In this document: piece after piece, positions 25,467 through 34,195 of the stretch | How positions within the stretch are numbered: the stretch's first letter is position 1 | How the letters are laid out: the number at the start of each line of letters is the position of its first letter | NCBI GenBank assembly: GCA_037133495.1 | Contig: JBAXOA010000028.1 | Coordinates: 1-43,784, forward strand | DNA from: JAAFHB01 sp037133495 | Lineage (GTDB): Bacteria > Bacteroidota > Bacteroidia > Bacteroidales > Prolixibacteraceae | Length of the DNA: 43,784 bases | Direction of reading: 5' to 3' | Translations under genes and position numbers: made by a program | Notes under the pieces: model-generated | Seen by the model: only the letters and a program-made list of their open reading frames with translations | What the model was told of the DNA's origin: nothing | Database searches by the model: none

Positions 25467-26876
25467 TTACAGTTTCTCAAGAAGTACCACATTTTCAACG
25501 TGGTGGGTATGTGGAAACATATCCACAGGTTGTATTTTGGTAACCTGGTAGCAGTGGCTCAGCAGACTAATGTCGCGTGCTTGTGTTGCCGGATTGCAAC
25601 TCACATATACAATCCGTTCAGGTGCTGCAAATAATAGGGCATCAATCACCTCTTCGCTCATCCCGGCCCGAGGCGGATCAGTGATAATTACCTCAGGATG
25701 ACCATGTTGTGCGATAAACTCTTTTGTCAGAATCGCCTTCATATCGCCTGCGAAAAAACTGGTATTCCCGATGCCATTATTTTCTGAATTGATTTTTGCG
25801 TCTGCTACGGCCTCAGGAACATACTCAATTCCAATTACTTTACCTGCTTTTGCAGCAATAAAACAGGCAATGGTTCCTGTGCCTGTGTAGAGGTCGTAAA
25901 CCACCTCCTTACCTGTAAGGGAAGCAAAATCACGGGTAATCTTATACAACTCATGCGCCTGAAGTGAATTAGTCTGATAGAAGGATTTTGGCCCGATTAT
26001 GAATTTCAGACCTTCCATCTCTTCAATAATATGTCCCCGTCCTTTAAAAACATGGATTTCCTGATCAGTGATCGTATCATTCCCTTTCTCGTTAATAACA
26101 TAAAGCAATGTGGTGATCTCAGGGAATTTATCGGCAATAAAATGGAGTAAAGCCTCTCTTTTAGCGATATCTTCACTGAAAAAACAAACGATAACCATTA
26201 CCTCTCCGATACTGGTTGTGCGGATAATCAAATTACGTAAAAACCCTTCTTTGTTTCGTAAGTCATAGAAATTCAGATTATTGGTAATCGCGTAATCTCG
26301 CACAGAATTGCGGATTGTGTTTGATGGCTCAGGTTGCAGCCAACATTTTTCGACATTTAAAACTTTATCAAACATCCCTTGCACATGAAATCCTAAAACG
26401 TCCATGTCATCGAAGGCATCTCCCGATCGCACTTCATCAAGCGTGAGCCAGCGTCGGTTGGAGAAGGTGAACTCCAGTTTGTTCCGGTAAAAGGTCGGAT
26501 CGACTGTTCCTTTTATAGGCATGATCTCCGGCATACTCACTTTGCCAATTCTTTTTATCTGATCGAAAACCTGCTTTTGTTTATAATGAAGTTGCATGTC
26601 ATATGCCAGATATTGCCACTTACACCCGCCGCATATTTCAAAATGTTCGCAAAAAGGAGGGATGCGGTCGGGCGAATTTGTACGGATTTTTACAACTTTA
26701 GCCTCCTGATATTTCTCTCTTTTTTTTATAACCTGAAGATCAACGATGTCTCCCGGGATAACTTGTGTAGTAAATACAACAATTCCGTCAACTCTGGCGA
26801 TTGCTTTCCCCTCAGCTCCAATATCAATTATCTCCACTTGTTCGTAAAGTGGCAGTGGTTTATTCCTTTTTCCCAA
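25467..26876 (-). CDS. rlmD: 23S rRNA (uracil-5-)-methyltransferase RlmD/RumA
   Basis: A 469-residue protein. It has an N-terminal TRAM RNA-binding domain (about 10-66) and a cysteine cluster CEHFEICGGC (Cys 76, 82, 85, and a fourth near CWLQP) that in RlmD holds a 4Fe-4S centre. A SAM-binding Rossmann domain follows (YDLYTGTGTIACFIAAKA), with the catalytic-cysteine motif YVSCNPATQARD near the C-terminus. It methylates U1939 (E. coli numbering) of 23S rRNA; an RlmCD-type double specificity cannot be excluded. It is transcribed divergently from the ABC-F gene. Confidence 0.9.
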   Translation of the reverse strand: MGKRNKPLPLYEQVEIIDIGAEGKAIARVDGIVVFTTQVIPGDIVDLQVIKKREKYQEAKVVKIRTNSPDRIPPFCEHFEICGGCKWQYLAYDMQLHYKQKQVFDQIKRIGKVSMPEIMPIKGTVDPTFYRNKLEFTFSNRRWLTLDEVRSGDAFDDMDVLGFHVQGMFDKVLNVEKCWLQPEPSNTIRNSVRDYAITNNLNFYDLRNKEGFLRNLIIRTTSIGEVMVIVCFFSEDIAKREALLHFIADKFPEITTLLYVINEKGNDTITDQEIHVFKGRGHIIEEMEGLKFIIGPKSFYQTNSLQAHELYKITRDFASLTGKEVVYDLYTGTGTIACFIAAKAGKVIGIEYVPEAVADAKINSENNGIGNTSFFAGDMKAILTKEFIAQHGHPEVIITDPPRAGMSEEVIDALLFAAPERIVYVSCNPATQARDISLLSHCYQVTKIQPVDMFPHTHHVENVVLLEKL

Positions 26877-26898
26877 AACGTAGCATATAAAATTTCCG

Positions 26899-26906
26899 CA
26901 AAGATA
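26899..26906 (-). promoter_or_regulatory. Predicted -7 box of rlmD
   Basis: The minus strand reads TATCTTTG, a perfect match to TAnnTTTG, 22 bp before the rlmD ATG. It is identical to the divergent box at 26952. Confidence 0.55.
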
Positions 26907-26951
26907 TAAATTGATTTAGCACCCGAACGGTATATTTTCTGGTTTATATGG

Positions 26952-26959
26952 TATCTTTG
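26952..26959 (+). promoter_or_regulatory. Predicted -7 box of the ABC-F gene
   Basis: TATCTTTG matches TAnnTTTG perfectly, giving a leader of about 88 nt before the ATG at 27053. Confidence 0.5.
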
Positions 26960-27052
26960 CCGAAACTTTAAAAGTGCTTTTGGATACTGCTCAGTTCTAT
27001 CATCTGACCGCTGTTCCAAAAGGTTATTTATTTTTGTATGTGATTGTGAATC

Positions 27053-28996
27053 ATGAGTATATCAGTAGAAGAATTATACGTCGAATTTGGCGGTTTTGAG
27101 CTTTTTAAGCATGTTAATTTCATTGTAAATCCACGCGACAGGATTGGTTTAGCGGGAAGAAATGGCGCCGGGAAATCGACATTGCTTAAAATATTGGCCG
27201 GTTTGCAAACTCCTTCCTCAGGTCGCGTTATCGTTCCCAAGGACATAAAAGTGGGATATCTGCCTCAGCACATGGATCTCGCCGATTCGAGAACAGTGAT
27301 GGAGGAGGCAGTTACGGCTTTTGCCGAAATTCAGGAACTTGAAAAACGAATTGAATTTCTTAATAATGAACTTTCGGTTCGTGAAGATTATGAGTCTGTT
27401 GAATATCATCGTATTATTGATGAAATGCATGAGGCAAACGAGCGCTTCCAGTTAATGGGTGGCACTAATTTTCATGTGGATATTGAACAGACAATGATCG
27501 GTTTGGGTTTTGAACAATCCGATTTCAGCCGGCAAACCTCGGAATTTTCGGGCGGATGGCGAATGAGAATTGAACTTGCAAAGATTTTATTGAAAAAACC
27601 AAATGTCTTTCTGCTTGATGAACCAACAAATCACCTTGACATTGAATCTATTGAATGGCTTGAGGCATTTTTAAAAGATTATGCCGGTGCCGTTGTTCTT
27701 GTCTCGCACGACCGGGCATTTCTCGATAATGTAACCAATCGTACAGTTGAAATCAGTCTTGGTAAGATCTATGATTACAAGGTTAATTACTCCAAATACC
27801 TGGATCTTAGGATCGAAAGACGTGAACAACAAATGGCGGCGTTTCGTAATCAGCAGAAGATGATTCAGGATACTGAAGATTTTATTTCGCGGTTCAGGTA
27901 TAAGGCAACCAAATCAGTTCAGGTGCAATCACGTATCAAACAACTCGATAAAGTAGATCGCATAGAAGTAGACGAGGAAGACACACGCTCGTTAAATATA
28001 AAATTTCCACCATCGCCCCGCTCGGGAACTGTTGTATTTGAGGGCATTGAAGTTAGTAAGCGTTATGGCGACTTATTAGTGCTGGATAAAGTAGATCTTA
28101 AGCTTGAACGGGGAAACCGCATAGCTTTCGTTGGTAAAAACGGTGAAGGAAAGAGTACGATGGCCCGTATTATTATGCAGGAACTTGAATGTACCGGGGA
28201 GCATAAACTTGGTCATAATGTTAAGATTGGATATTTTGCTCAGAATCAGGCCTCAGCTCTGGACGAGGAGCTAACAGCTTACGAGACAATAGATAAGAGC
28301 GCAGTAGGCGATATAAGGACAAAAATCCGGGATATTTTAGGGGCATTTATGTTTTCAGGTCAGGATGCCGATAAAAAAGTTAAAGTTCTTTCAGGTGGCG
28401 AACGCGCCCGTCTGGCCATGATCAGTCTGCTGCTTGAACCGGTTAATTTTCTGGTTTTGGATGAACCAACAAACCATTTAGACATTCATTCCAAAGGGTT
28501 GCTTAAACAGGCTTTAATTAAATTTGACGGAACTCTGCTGGTCGTTTCTCACGACCGTGAGTTCATGGATGGATTGGTTAATGTCGTATATGAGTTTAAA
28601 CATAAAAAGATACGGCAGCATCTTGGCGGAGTGTACGAGTTTCTGCAGAAACGTAAAATGGAGTCATTACGCGAACTGGAAATGTCCGCGCCAGAAAAAA
28701 AAGTAAAAAAAGAGGTAGTTAAAGAGGTTGTCGCAGTTAGTTTTGATGAGCGGAAAGAGATCAATCGTATGATCAGCAGATTTGAAAAACAAATTAACGA
28801 GGCTGAATATCAGATTTCAAAATTGGAGGCAGAAATATCGGCAATGGATAAAATGCTGGCTGATCCTGCAACAATTGACAATGGGTCGCTCTTCGAACGT
28901 TATGGAGTAAGTAAAAAGCAAGTAGAGGCAGAGATGAAACAGTGGGAGTCTCTGAATGAGGATCTTAAAGATTGGGAGAGCAAAAGAACCTGGTAA
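27053..28996 (+). CDS. ABC-F family ATPase (translation factor type)
   Basis: A 647-residue protein with two ABC domains and no membrane segments. Domain 1 has Walker A GRNGAGKST (35-43), signature FSGGWRMR and Walker B VFLLDEPTNHLD. Domain 2 has Walker A GKNGEGKST (about 362-370), signature LSGGERARLAM and LVLDEPTNHLD. The linker contains the charged P-site tRNA-interaction region, and the C-terminus (about 565-647) is a predicted coiled coil as in Uup or YheS/YdiF types. ABC-F proteins act on the ribosome, resolving stalls or, in some subfamilies, protecting against antibiotics. Nothing points to resistance here. rlmB starts 13 bp after its stop. Confidence 0.93.
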   Translation: MSISVEELYVEFGGFELFKHVNFIVNPRDRIGLAGRNGAGKSTLLKILAGLQTPSSGRVIVPKDIKVGYLPQHMDLADSRTVMEEAVTAFAEIQELEKRIEFLNNELSVREDYESVEYHRIIDEMHEANERFQLMGGTNFHVDIEQTMIGLGFEQSDFSRQTSEFSGGWRMRIELAKILLKKPNVFLLDEPTNHLDIESIEWLEAFLKDYAGAVVLVSHDRAFLDNVTNRTVEISLGKIYDYKVNYSKYLDLRIERREQQMAAFRNQQKMIQDTEDFISRFRYKATKSVQVQSRIKQLDKVDRIEVDEEDTRSLNIKFPPSPRSGTVVFEGIEVSKRYGDLLVLDKVDLKLERGNRIAFVGKNGEGKSTMARIIMQELECTGEHKLGHNVKIGYFAQNQASALDEELTAYETIDKSAVGDIRTKIRDILGAFMFSGQDADKKVKVLSGGERARLAMISLLLEPVNFLVLDEPTNHLDIHSKGLLKQALIKFDGTLLVVSHDREFMDGLVNVVYEFKHKKIRQHLGGVYEFLQKRKMESLRELEMSAPEKKVKKEVVKEVVAVSFDERKEINRMISRFEKQINEAEYQISKLEAEISAMDKMLADPATIDNGSLFERYGVSKKQVEAEMKQWESLNEDLKDWESKRTW

Positions 28997-29009
28997 ACAA
29001 ATAAAAGAT

Positions 29010-29756
29010 ATGGAAAAAACAGATTATATTTTCGGAATGCGTACCATTATTGAGGCAATCAATTCCGGAAAGGAGATTGAGAAGATTTTGATAAAAAAAG
29101 GGTTGCAAGGGGAACTATATCACGAACTAATGGACCTTGTTCATCAGATGCAGATTCCCATCCAATTGGTTCCTATCGAGAAAATTGATCGGGTAACACG
29201 CAAGAATCATCAAGGTATTCTTGCATTTATCTCACCGATTATCTATCAGAATATCGAGGAGATTATTCCCCGGTTATATGAAGAGGGGAAAACCGCATTA
29301 ATCCTGATTTTAGATGAGCTGACCGATGTGCGCAATTTTGGCGCTATCGCCAGGTCTGCTGAAGTAGCGGGTGTTCATGCCATTATTATTCCTGAAAAAG
29401 GATCTGCCCAAATCAATGCCGATGCTATAAAAACTTCAGCCGGAGCACTTCACCTTATTCCTGTATGCCGGACAAAAAGTCTGCCGAACGTTGTTAAGTA
29501 TCTTAAGAATAGCGGATTGAAGATTATTTCAGCGACAGACAAGGGTGAAAAGTTTTATTATGACATTGATATGAAAGATCCTCTGGCCATTATTCTTGGC
29601 TCCGAAGATTTGGGTATTGAGGCCGGGTTGCTCAAAGTTTCAGACGAATGGGCTAAGATTCCTCAGATTGGTCAGATTCAGTCGTTAAATGTTTCTGTTG
29701 CGGCAGGGATTATAGTTTTTGAAGCCATCCGGCAACGCTCAGTTTCGGCGCTATGA
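29010..29756 (+). CDS. rlmB: SpoU/TrmH-family rRNA 2'-O-methyltransferase, RlmB-like
   Basis: A 248-residue protein from the ATG at 29010 (MEKTDYIFGMRTIIEAI). An upstream ATG at 28956 lies inside the ABC-F gene and adds 18 unsuitable residues. It has a substrate-binding N-terminal domain (about 5-80), then the trefoil-knot SPOUT domain with DVRNFGAIARSAEVAGV (motif 1), LAIILGSEDLGI (motif 2) and IPQIGQIQSLNVSVAAGI (motif 3). RlmB methylates G2251 of 23S rRNA; TrmH-like specificity is a less likely alternative. It follows the ABC-F gene by 13 bp, and its last 6 bases overlap the end of the convergent Lrp gene. Confidence 0.88.
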   Translation: MEKTDYIFGMRTIIEAINSGKEIEKILIKKGLQGELYHELMDLVHQMQIPIQLVPIEKIDRVTRKNHQGILAFISPIIYQNIEEIIPRLYEEGKTALILILDELTDVRNFGAIARSAEVAGVHAIIIPEKGSAQINADAIKTSAGALHLIPVCRTKSLPNVVKYLKNSGLKIISATDKGEKFYYDIDMKDPLAIILGSEDLGIEAGLLKVSDEWAKIPQIGQIQSLNVSVAAGIIVFEAIRQRSVSAL

Positions 29757-30218
29757 GATAATAGGAACTTCGCGTTTAAAGGTTTCTTCCAGTGAGATAA
29801 ATGTTTCGGTACTCGAAATACCGTCTATCCGTTGAATTTTTTCACTTAGAATTTCTTTCAGGTGTTCATTATCACGGGCATAAACCTTAATGAAAATGGC
29901 ATACTGGCCGGTCGTGTAGTGGCATTCAACGATTTCAGCAATCAGACTCAGCTGTTTTGCCACTTCATGAAACATACCCCCTTTTTCGAGGAAAATTCCT
30001 ACATACGTGCATGTTCTGTAATCTACTTTCTTTGGGTCGATATGGTATCCCGAACCGGTTATTACCTCCATTTCAATCATTCTGTTCACTCGCTGGTGAA
30101 CGGCAGCCCGTGATATTCCACAATCAGTGGCAACATCTTTAAATGGTATGCGGGCATTTTTTGAGATAATGTCCAAAATATGCAGGTCCGTTTCATCAAG
30201 TTGATTTCGTAAAGTCAT
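29751..30218 (-). CDS. Lrp/AsnC-family transcriptional regulator (paralogue 1)
   Basis: A 155-residue protein. It has an N-terminal helix-turn-helix (about 8-58, with VATDCGISRAAVHQRVNRM) and a C-terminal RAM ligand-binding domain (about 70-150, with ECHYTTGQYAIFIK). The family binds amino acids or related effectors and forms octamers; target and ligand here are unknown. It is closely similar to the second Lrp gene at 33623. It lies 37 bp downstream of the nitroreductase on the same strand and probably shares its promoter. Confidence 0.92.
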   Translation of the reverse strand: MTLRNQLDETDLHILDIISKNARIPFKDVATDCGISRAAVHQRVNRMIEMEVITGSGYHIDPKKVDYRTCTYVGIFLEKGGMFHEVAKQLSLIAEIVECHYTTGQYAIFIKVYARDNEHLKEILSEKIQRIDGISSTETFISLEETFKREVPIIS

Positions 30219-30255
30219 TTTTTATATTTCTCTTTTCTCTAAAACAGGACTCACT

Positions 30256-30786
30256 TTAGAATTTACTTTTATATCGATTAACAGAAATTTTATCCCACTG
30301 CAAATCGTGATCGGTTAATGGCGGCCGTTCGGTGGCCTTGTAACCAATTCCTATAATCGAAAGCACTTCCAGCCTGTCAGGCATATTAAAATGTTTGTGG
30401 ATATACTCATTCGAAGTGATTTCATCATTAAAATACCGCCCGTTAATTTGAATCCAACAATAACCGAGTCCGAGCGACTCTGCTTCAAGTTGGATGAACA
30501 ATGAGGCACTGGAACAATCTTCAAGCCATTCATTACTTTTTGCTTTATCACCGGCTATGATAATTGCCAGCGGGGCATGTTTGAGTAAGGAGGCTGCGTG
30601 TGGTTTTGATTTGGCCAGAAGCTCAAGTAAAGCAATGTCATTAACAATTATGAATTCTAGCGGACTATGTTCTTTTGACGAAGGCGCGAGAAGCCCGGCT
30701 GCGAGCAGTTTTTGAATCTTTTCATCTTCAATTTTCAGATCCAGAAATTTCCGGGTGGAACGACGGTTATAAAAGATTTCTAGCAT
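30256..30786 (-). CDS. Nitroreductase-family FMN oxidoreductase
   Basis: A 176-residue protein. The N-terminus FYNRRSTRKFLD is the FMN-phosphate binding Arg/Ser cluster of the nitroreductase fold, and LLAPSSKEHSPLEFIIV and LGYCWIQI are the usual companion motifs. It uses NAD(P)H to reduce flavin-accessible substrates such as nitro or quinone compounds; the physiological substrate is unknown. A perfect -7 box lies 18 bp upstream. The Lrp regulator downstream may control it. Confidence 0.9.
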   Translation of the reverse strand: MLEIFYNRRSTRKFLDLKIEDEKIQKLLAAGLLAPSSKEHSPLEFIIVNDIALLELLAKSKPHAASLLKHAPLAIIIAGDKAKSNEWLEDCSSASLFIQLEAESLGLGYCWIQINGRYFNDEITSNEYIHKHFNMPDRLEVLSIIGIGYKATERPPLTDHDLQWDKISVNRYKSKF

Positions 30787-30804
30787 AATAGATCAGGTTT
30801 GGTA

Positions 30805-30812
30805 CAAATTTA
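30805..30812 (-). promoter_or_regulatory. Predicted -7 box of the nitroreductase-Lrp unit
   Basis: The minus strand reads TAAATTTG, a perfect TAnnTTTG, 18 bp before the nitroreductase ATG. Confidence 0.5.
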
Positions 30813-30948
30813 GAAATCTTACTTGAATAAATGCAAAAAGAGTCATCCTTTTTCGGATAAGTCAATCTATTTAGTTAAACAGGGTACATTAATGCATCAA
30901 ATTCGGATGATTTTTATAAAAGAAAATGCCCTTCACTGTTATTTTCTT

Positions 30949-32232
30949 TTATTTTGTATTTTCAATGATTGCTGCTCTGATTGCCTGTTGACAAACCGGA
31001 CAGAAAGCATCTGTTTCATTTGATTTCATTCTGCAATTTTCCATTGGACTATAGATTCCTTTTGAAACGTAACCTCCTCCTTCGAAGACCCCTACTTTTG
31101 AAGCAAATTTGCCATTCCGCGGAGTTGGAACAGGTGTTTCGGCATCAATCATTCCTTTCCATTTTGAACCAAAATTAACCATTGTTGTCAGGTTGGGCTC
31201 CCAAGGTTCTGCTTTGAGATTGTAATAATCGTCGTATGCGACTTCCGAAGTGTAATATTCATCGGCTAATCCTGCAAAACCATGTCCAAATTCGTGAACA
31301 AATACATTGGGTGAAAGTTTGTGGTCTGAGGTACAAACATTGATGAAATTGTAAAATCCACCTCCGCCATACCGGGATGAGTTGACTAAAATGATGAGCT
31401 GGTCGTAAGGAACATTGGCTGCCATATCATGGACAGTCTTCATGTCAGAGGTGGTAAGGTATCTTGAAATATCGAAAGTGTAAAATGTGCTGTTGAACAA
31501 TGTATTGCGGTAAATATGTTCTCCGGGAATATCTGTTCCTGATTCTAATGAAGGTGTTTCCAAGGCGTAGACGTTGAAATAATCCTTCATTTGCGAAAAT
31601 GGAGCCGCAACAAAAAGTGAATCTGTAAGCCTTTTTGCATCATTTACAAATTTAGCCATCTCATCAGAAGTATATCCTTCAGCCAGAATAGCGATGTCAA
31701 TCTTACGGGAATATTCGCCCGAGTAATAAATTTTCTGAACAGGAACATTTATACTATTTTCAGTGATGATAAAATAGTTTCCAGGATTGATTTTTTTTGC
31801 ATAGATCTCTAAAAATTCACCGGTGTATGCCCGTTTTTCAATTTTAAGCAGAACATTTTTTTTGGGAAAAGGGAATCGGATAACCTGATAAAATGCCTTG
31901 TCTGTTACTTTAGCCTCCCCGGTCGTTTGCCACTCCTGAAAAAGCGGAGAAAAACCTTTCGAAAACAAGAGCTCTCCACTATTTTCATCGTAAACTTCAA
32001 AACGGTAAGTGCCAAGATTTTGATTGTCAATCAATGCGTTGTGTGAGCCGCTCCACATTTTTTCTCTTTTAACTTCACATGGGAAAACACTGGCTGTGTT
32101 GCGGTTTCCGGAAAGGAGATAATCAAACCGTAAAACATCGTCAGTAAAAAACTGATCGAATACAGGAGCGCCACATGCCGAAATTGGAATAAATAAAAGG
32201 ATAATCCTATATAAAAGTTTCTTCATGAGCAT
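30949..32232 (-). CDS. Secreted M64-family metallopeptidase
   Basis: A 427-residue protein (425 from the second ATG at 32226, which is the more usual MKKLL start). The signal ends IPISAC, a plausible lipobox, so it may be a lipoprotein rather than freely secreted. An N-terminal M64_N beta domain (about 25-150) precedes the peptidase domain, whose zinc site is HEFGHGFAGLADEY (His 313 onward; HExxH plus the downstream Asp-Glu). The family is named for a Clostridium ramosum IgA peptidase, but most members have unknown substrates. The C-terminus has a CxxC (CPVC) preceded by a conserved CRMK. It is divergent from the MscS-type gene. Confidence 0.88.
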   Translation of the reverse strand: MLMKKLLYRIILLFIPISACGAPVFDQFFTDDVLRFDYLLSGNRNTASVFPCEVKREKMWSGSHNALIDNQNLGTYRFEVYDENSGELLFSKGFSPLFQEWQTTGEAKVTDKAFYQVIRFPFPKKNVLLKIEKRAYTGEFLEIYAKKINPGNYFIITENSINVPVQKIYYSGEYSRKIDIAILAEGYTSDEMAKFVNDAKRLTDSLFVAAPFSQMKDYFNVYALETPSLESGTDIPGEHIYRNTLFNSTFYTFDISRYLTTSDMKTVHDMAANVPYDQLIILVNSSRYGGGGFYNFINVCTSDHKLSPNVFVHEFGHGFAGLADEYYTSEVAYDDYYNLKAEPWEPNLTTMVNFGSKWKGMIDAETPVPTPRNGKFASKVGVFEGGGYVSKGIYSPMENCRMKSNETDAFCPVCQQAIRAAIIENTK

Positions 32233-32239
32233 CTTTCGT

Positions 32240-32247
32240 TACTTTTG
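32240..32247 (+). promoter_or_regulatory. Predicted -7 box of the MscS-type gene
   Basis: TACTTTTG is a perfect TAnnTTTG, identical to the susC box, with a leader of about 43 nt. Confidence 0.5.
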
Positions 32248-32258
32248 CAATAATGATT

Positions 32259-32266
32259 CAAAATTA
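32259..32266 (-). promoter_or_regulatory. Predicted -7 box of the M64 peptidase gene
   Basis: The minus strand reads TAATTTTG, a perfect TAnnTTTG, 26 bp before the first ATG. Confidence 0.45.
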
Positions 32267-32295
32267 ATGTTTTTGACTTATAAATATTTCCGATC

Positions 32296-33549
32296 ATGTC
32301 TGTATTTTACGATTACATCAAGGAGTTTTTGCTGAGCAATGGTTTAGTACCCAGATTAGCTGTTTACGGGGCGGCGCTCGGTTCTTTTTTCTTTCTGATA
32401 TTTTTTACCCTGATCATTTTTCTGATCGTTCGAAAGGTTTTTATTAAAATATTGGAGCGGGTTGTCTTGCGTACTACTGGCATATGGGATGACACCCTGT
32501 TCAATCATCGTGTTTTTCATGTGCTAGCCCATTTCCTCCCTGCTGTAATTATCTATCTTTCTGTTGGCTATGCGGGTGACGACATCGAGTGGTTGCCGTC
32601 TCTGCTAAAAGGACTGGTCCACATTTACCTTGCTGTTATTGTAATGTCTGCATTTATCCGTTTTCTTAATGCCGCACAAGAGATTTATAATACTTATCCT
32701 TATTCGAAAGACCGACCCATTAAAGGCTATGTTCAGCTGATGAAGATTCTGACATATTTTTTCGGATCGATTTTTATCATTGCAATTTTGGTGGATAAAA
32801 ATCCTTCAAGTTTATTTGCCGGATTGGGTGCAATGGCTGCTGTCCTTTTATTGGTTTTTCGGGATGCAATTCTTGGATTTGTTGCCAGTATTCAGCTGGC
32901 TGCCAATAACATGATTAAGCCAGGTGATTGGATCACGGTACCCAAGTTTAACTTAGACGGAACTGTTCATGATATATCGCTGACGACTGTAAAAGTCCAG
33001 AATTGGGATAAGACAATTACCACTATTCCAACCTATTCACTCGTTTCGGAGTCAGTAACAAACTGGATCGGAATGCTTGAATCCGGAGGGCGACGAATTC
33101 AACGTGCTGTAAACATCGACATTACAAGTATTCATATCTGTGATCAGCCTTTAATCGAGCGGATTAACAAATTGCCCATGTTCAACGAATTTCTCAATCC
33201 GGAATCTTCGAATGGGGATGATTATCAGGATGATGAAAATGTAGGAGCCTTGAAAATGAATGTGTTTGATTCACCAACAAACCTTTCTCTGTTCAAGAAA
33301 TATTTGGAAGGTTATTGTCGGGTTCATCCCGGAATTCACGAAAATATGACAAGAATTGTCAGGTTCTTGCAATCAACAGATAAGGGTCTCCCCGTTGAGA
33401 TTATTGTATTCACCAAATCGCAGCAGTCGGATCTTTACGAGGCATTACAAGCAGAGATTTTTGACCATATTTTTGCAGTCCTTCCTGAATTTGATCTTCG
33501 GGTCTTTCAAAGTCCTTCAGGCCCGGGATTTGCCTTCTCCGGTAATTAA
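32296..33549 (+). CDS. Mechanosensitive channel, MscS superfamily (YbdG-like)
   Basis: A 417-residue inner-membrane protein, about the length of E. coli YbdG. It has about five hydrophobic segments in the first 200 residues. The last forms the pore-lining MscS helix with GLGAMAAVLLLVFRDAILGF (about 176-195), then the beta domain with MIKPGDWITV and a C-terminal cytoplasmic domain. The VQNWDKTITTIPTYSLVSESVTNW segment is typical of YbdG/MscM-type members. It should open under membrane tension to release solutes on osmotic downshock. It is transcribed divergently from the M64 peptidase. Confidence 0.92.
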   Translation: MSVFYDYIKEFLLSNGLVPRLAVYGAALGSFFFLIFFTLIIFLIVRKVFIKILERVVLRTTGIWDDTLFNHRVFHVLAHFLPAVIIYLSVGYAGDDIEWLPSLLKGLVHIYLAVIVMSAFIRFLNAAQEIYNTYPYSKDRPIKGYVQLMKILTYFFGSIFIIAILVDKNPSSLFAGLGAMAAVLLLVFRDAILGFVASIQLAANNMIKPGDWITVPKFNLDGTVHDISLTTVKVQNWDKTITTIPTYSLVSESVTNWIGMLESGGRRIQRAVNIDITSIHICDQPLIERINKLPMFNEFLNPESSNGDDYQDDENVGALKMNVFDSPTNLSLFKKYLEGYCRVHPGIHENMTRIVRFLQSTDKGLPVEIIVFTKSQQSDLYEALQAEIFDHIFAVLPEFDLRVFQSPSGPGFAFSGN

Positions 33550-33622
33550 AAAGAGCGTTATTTATTGTAAAACTAAAAAATGTGAAATAATTTAGCCATT
33601 TTTGTATCAAATTGAAAGTATC

Positions 33623-34123
33623 GTGAAGAAGAATAATATTGAGTTAGACGAAGATTTTAAAGAACAAAGTGTCCATATTGATGATCTCGACCGTAAGATC
33701 CTCAAGCTGATAACTGCAAATGCCCGGATTCCTTTTCTGGAAGTTGCCAGAGAATGCGGCGTGTCGGGAGCTGCTATACATCAGCGTGTTCAAAGGCTTG
33801 TAGCTGTCGGGGTTATCATCGGTTCCGAATTTCTGGTAAGTCCCCAAAAGCTTGGATACAATACCACTGCTTATATGGGAATTTATCTGGAAAAGGTGAG
33901 CTACGATAAAAAAGTGCTAAAGCAATTGCGCGAAATATTGGAAGTTGTTGAATGTCATCATACTACGGGTCAGTATGCGATCTTTATAAAGATTCAGACA
34001 AAAACAAATAAGCACCTGATGAAAATTATTGATACCGATCTTCAGGCAATTGATGGGATTGCCCGAACCGAAACTTTTATCTCGCTGGAAGAAGATTTTA
34101 AACGTCAAATTCCAATTCGTTAA
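33623..34123 (+). CDS. Lrp/AsnC-family transcriptional regulator (paralogue 2)
   Basis: From the GTG at 33623 this gives 166 residues (VKKNNIELDEDF). A TTG at 33602 is in frame, but it falls inside a promoter-like CATTTTTG (33597-33604), so I prefer the GTG. It has a helix-turn-helix (VARECGVSGAAIHQRVQRL) and a RAM domain (ECHHTTGQYAIFIKIQ). It is strikingly similar to paralogue 1 across its whole length, ending in almost the same TETFISLEE segment. Ligand and targets are unknown. A strong bidirectional terminator follows. Confidence 0.9.
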   Translation: MKKNNIELDEDFKEQSVHIDDLDRKILKLITANARIPFLEVARECGVSGAAIHQRVQRLVAVGVIIGSEFLVSPQKLGYNTTAYMGIYLEKVSYDKKVLKQLREILEVVECHHTTGQYAIFIKIQTKTNKHLMKIIDTDLQAIDGIARTETFISLEEDFKRQIPIR

Positions 34124-34140
34124 GTTCAGCCCCGATATTT

Positions 34141-34185
34141 TATAAACTACAAAGCCTCCATTATCCGGAGGCTTTGTAGTTTATA
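34141..34185. terminator. Long perfect hairpin between the Lrp gene and DUF3127 (bidirectional terminator)
   Basis: TATAAACTACAAAGCCTCC (34141-34159) pairs without mismatch with its complement at 34167-34185, a 19-bp stem with a 7-base loop. The outer ends are A/T-rich, so it can terminate both converging transcripts. Confidence 0.85.
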
Positions 34186-34195
34186 GTGAAACTTT

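Noticed and set aside
25467..29756. ABC-F gene plus RlmD and RlmB as an antibiotic-resistance cluster
   Set aside because: The ABC-F protein has the two-domain form with a C-terminal coiled coil common to housekeeping members, and the methyltransferases are standard rRNA modification enzymes.
30823..31023. 66-residue open frame between the nitroreductase and the M64 peptidase
   Set aside because: Its 3' half overlaps the conserved C-terminus of the M64 gene on the other strand, and its sequence looks random.
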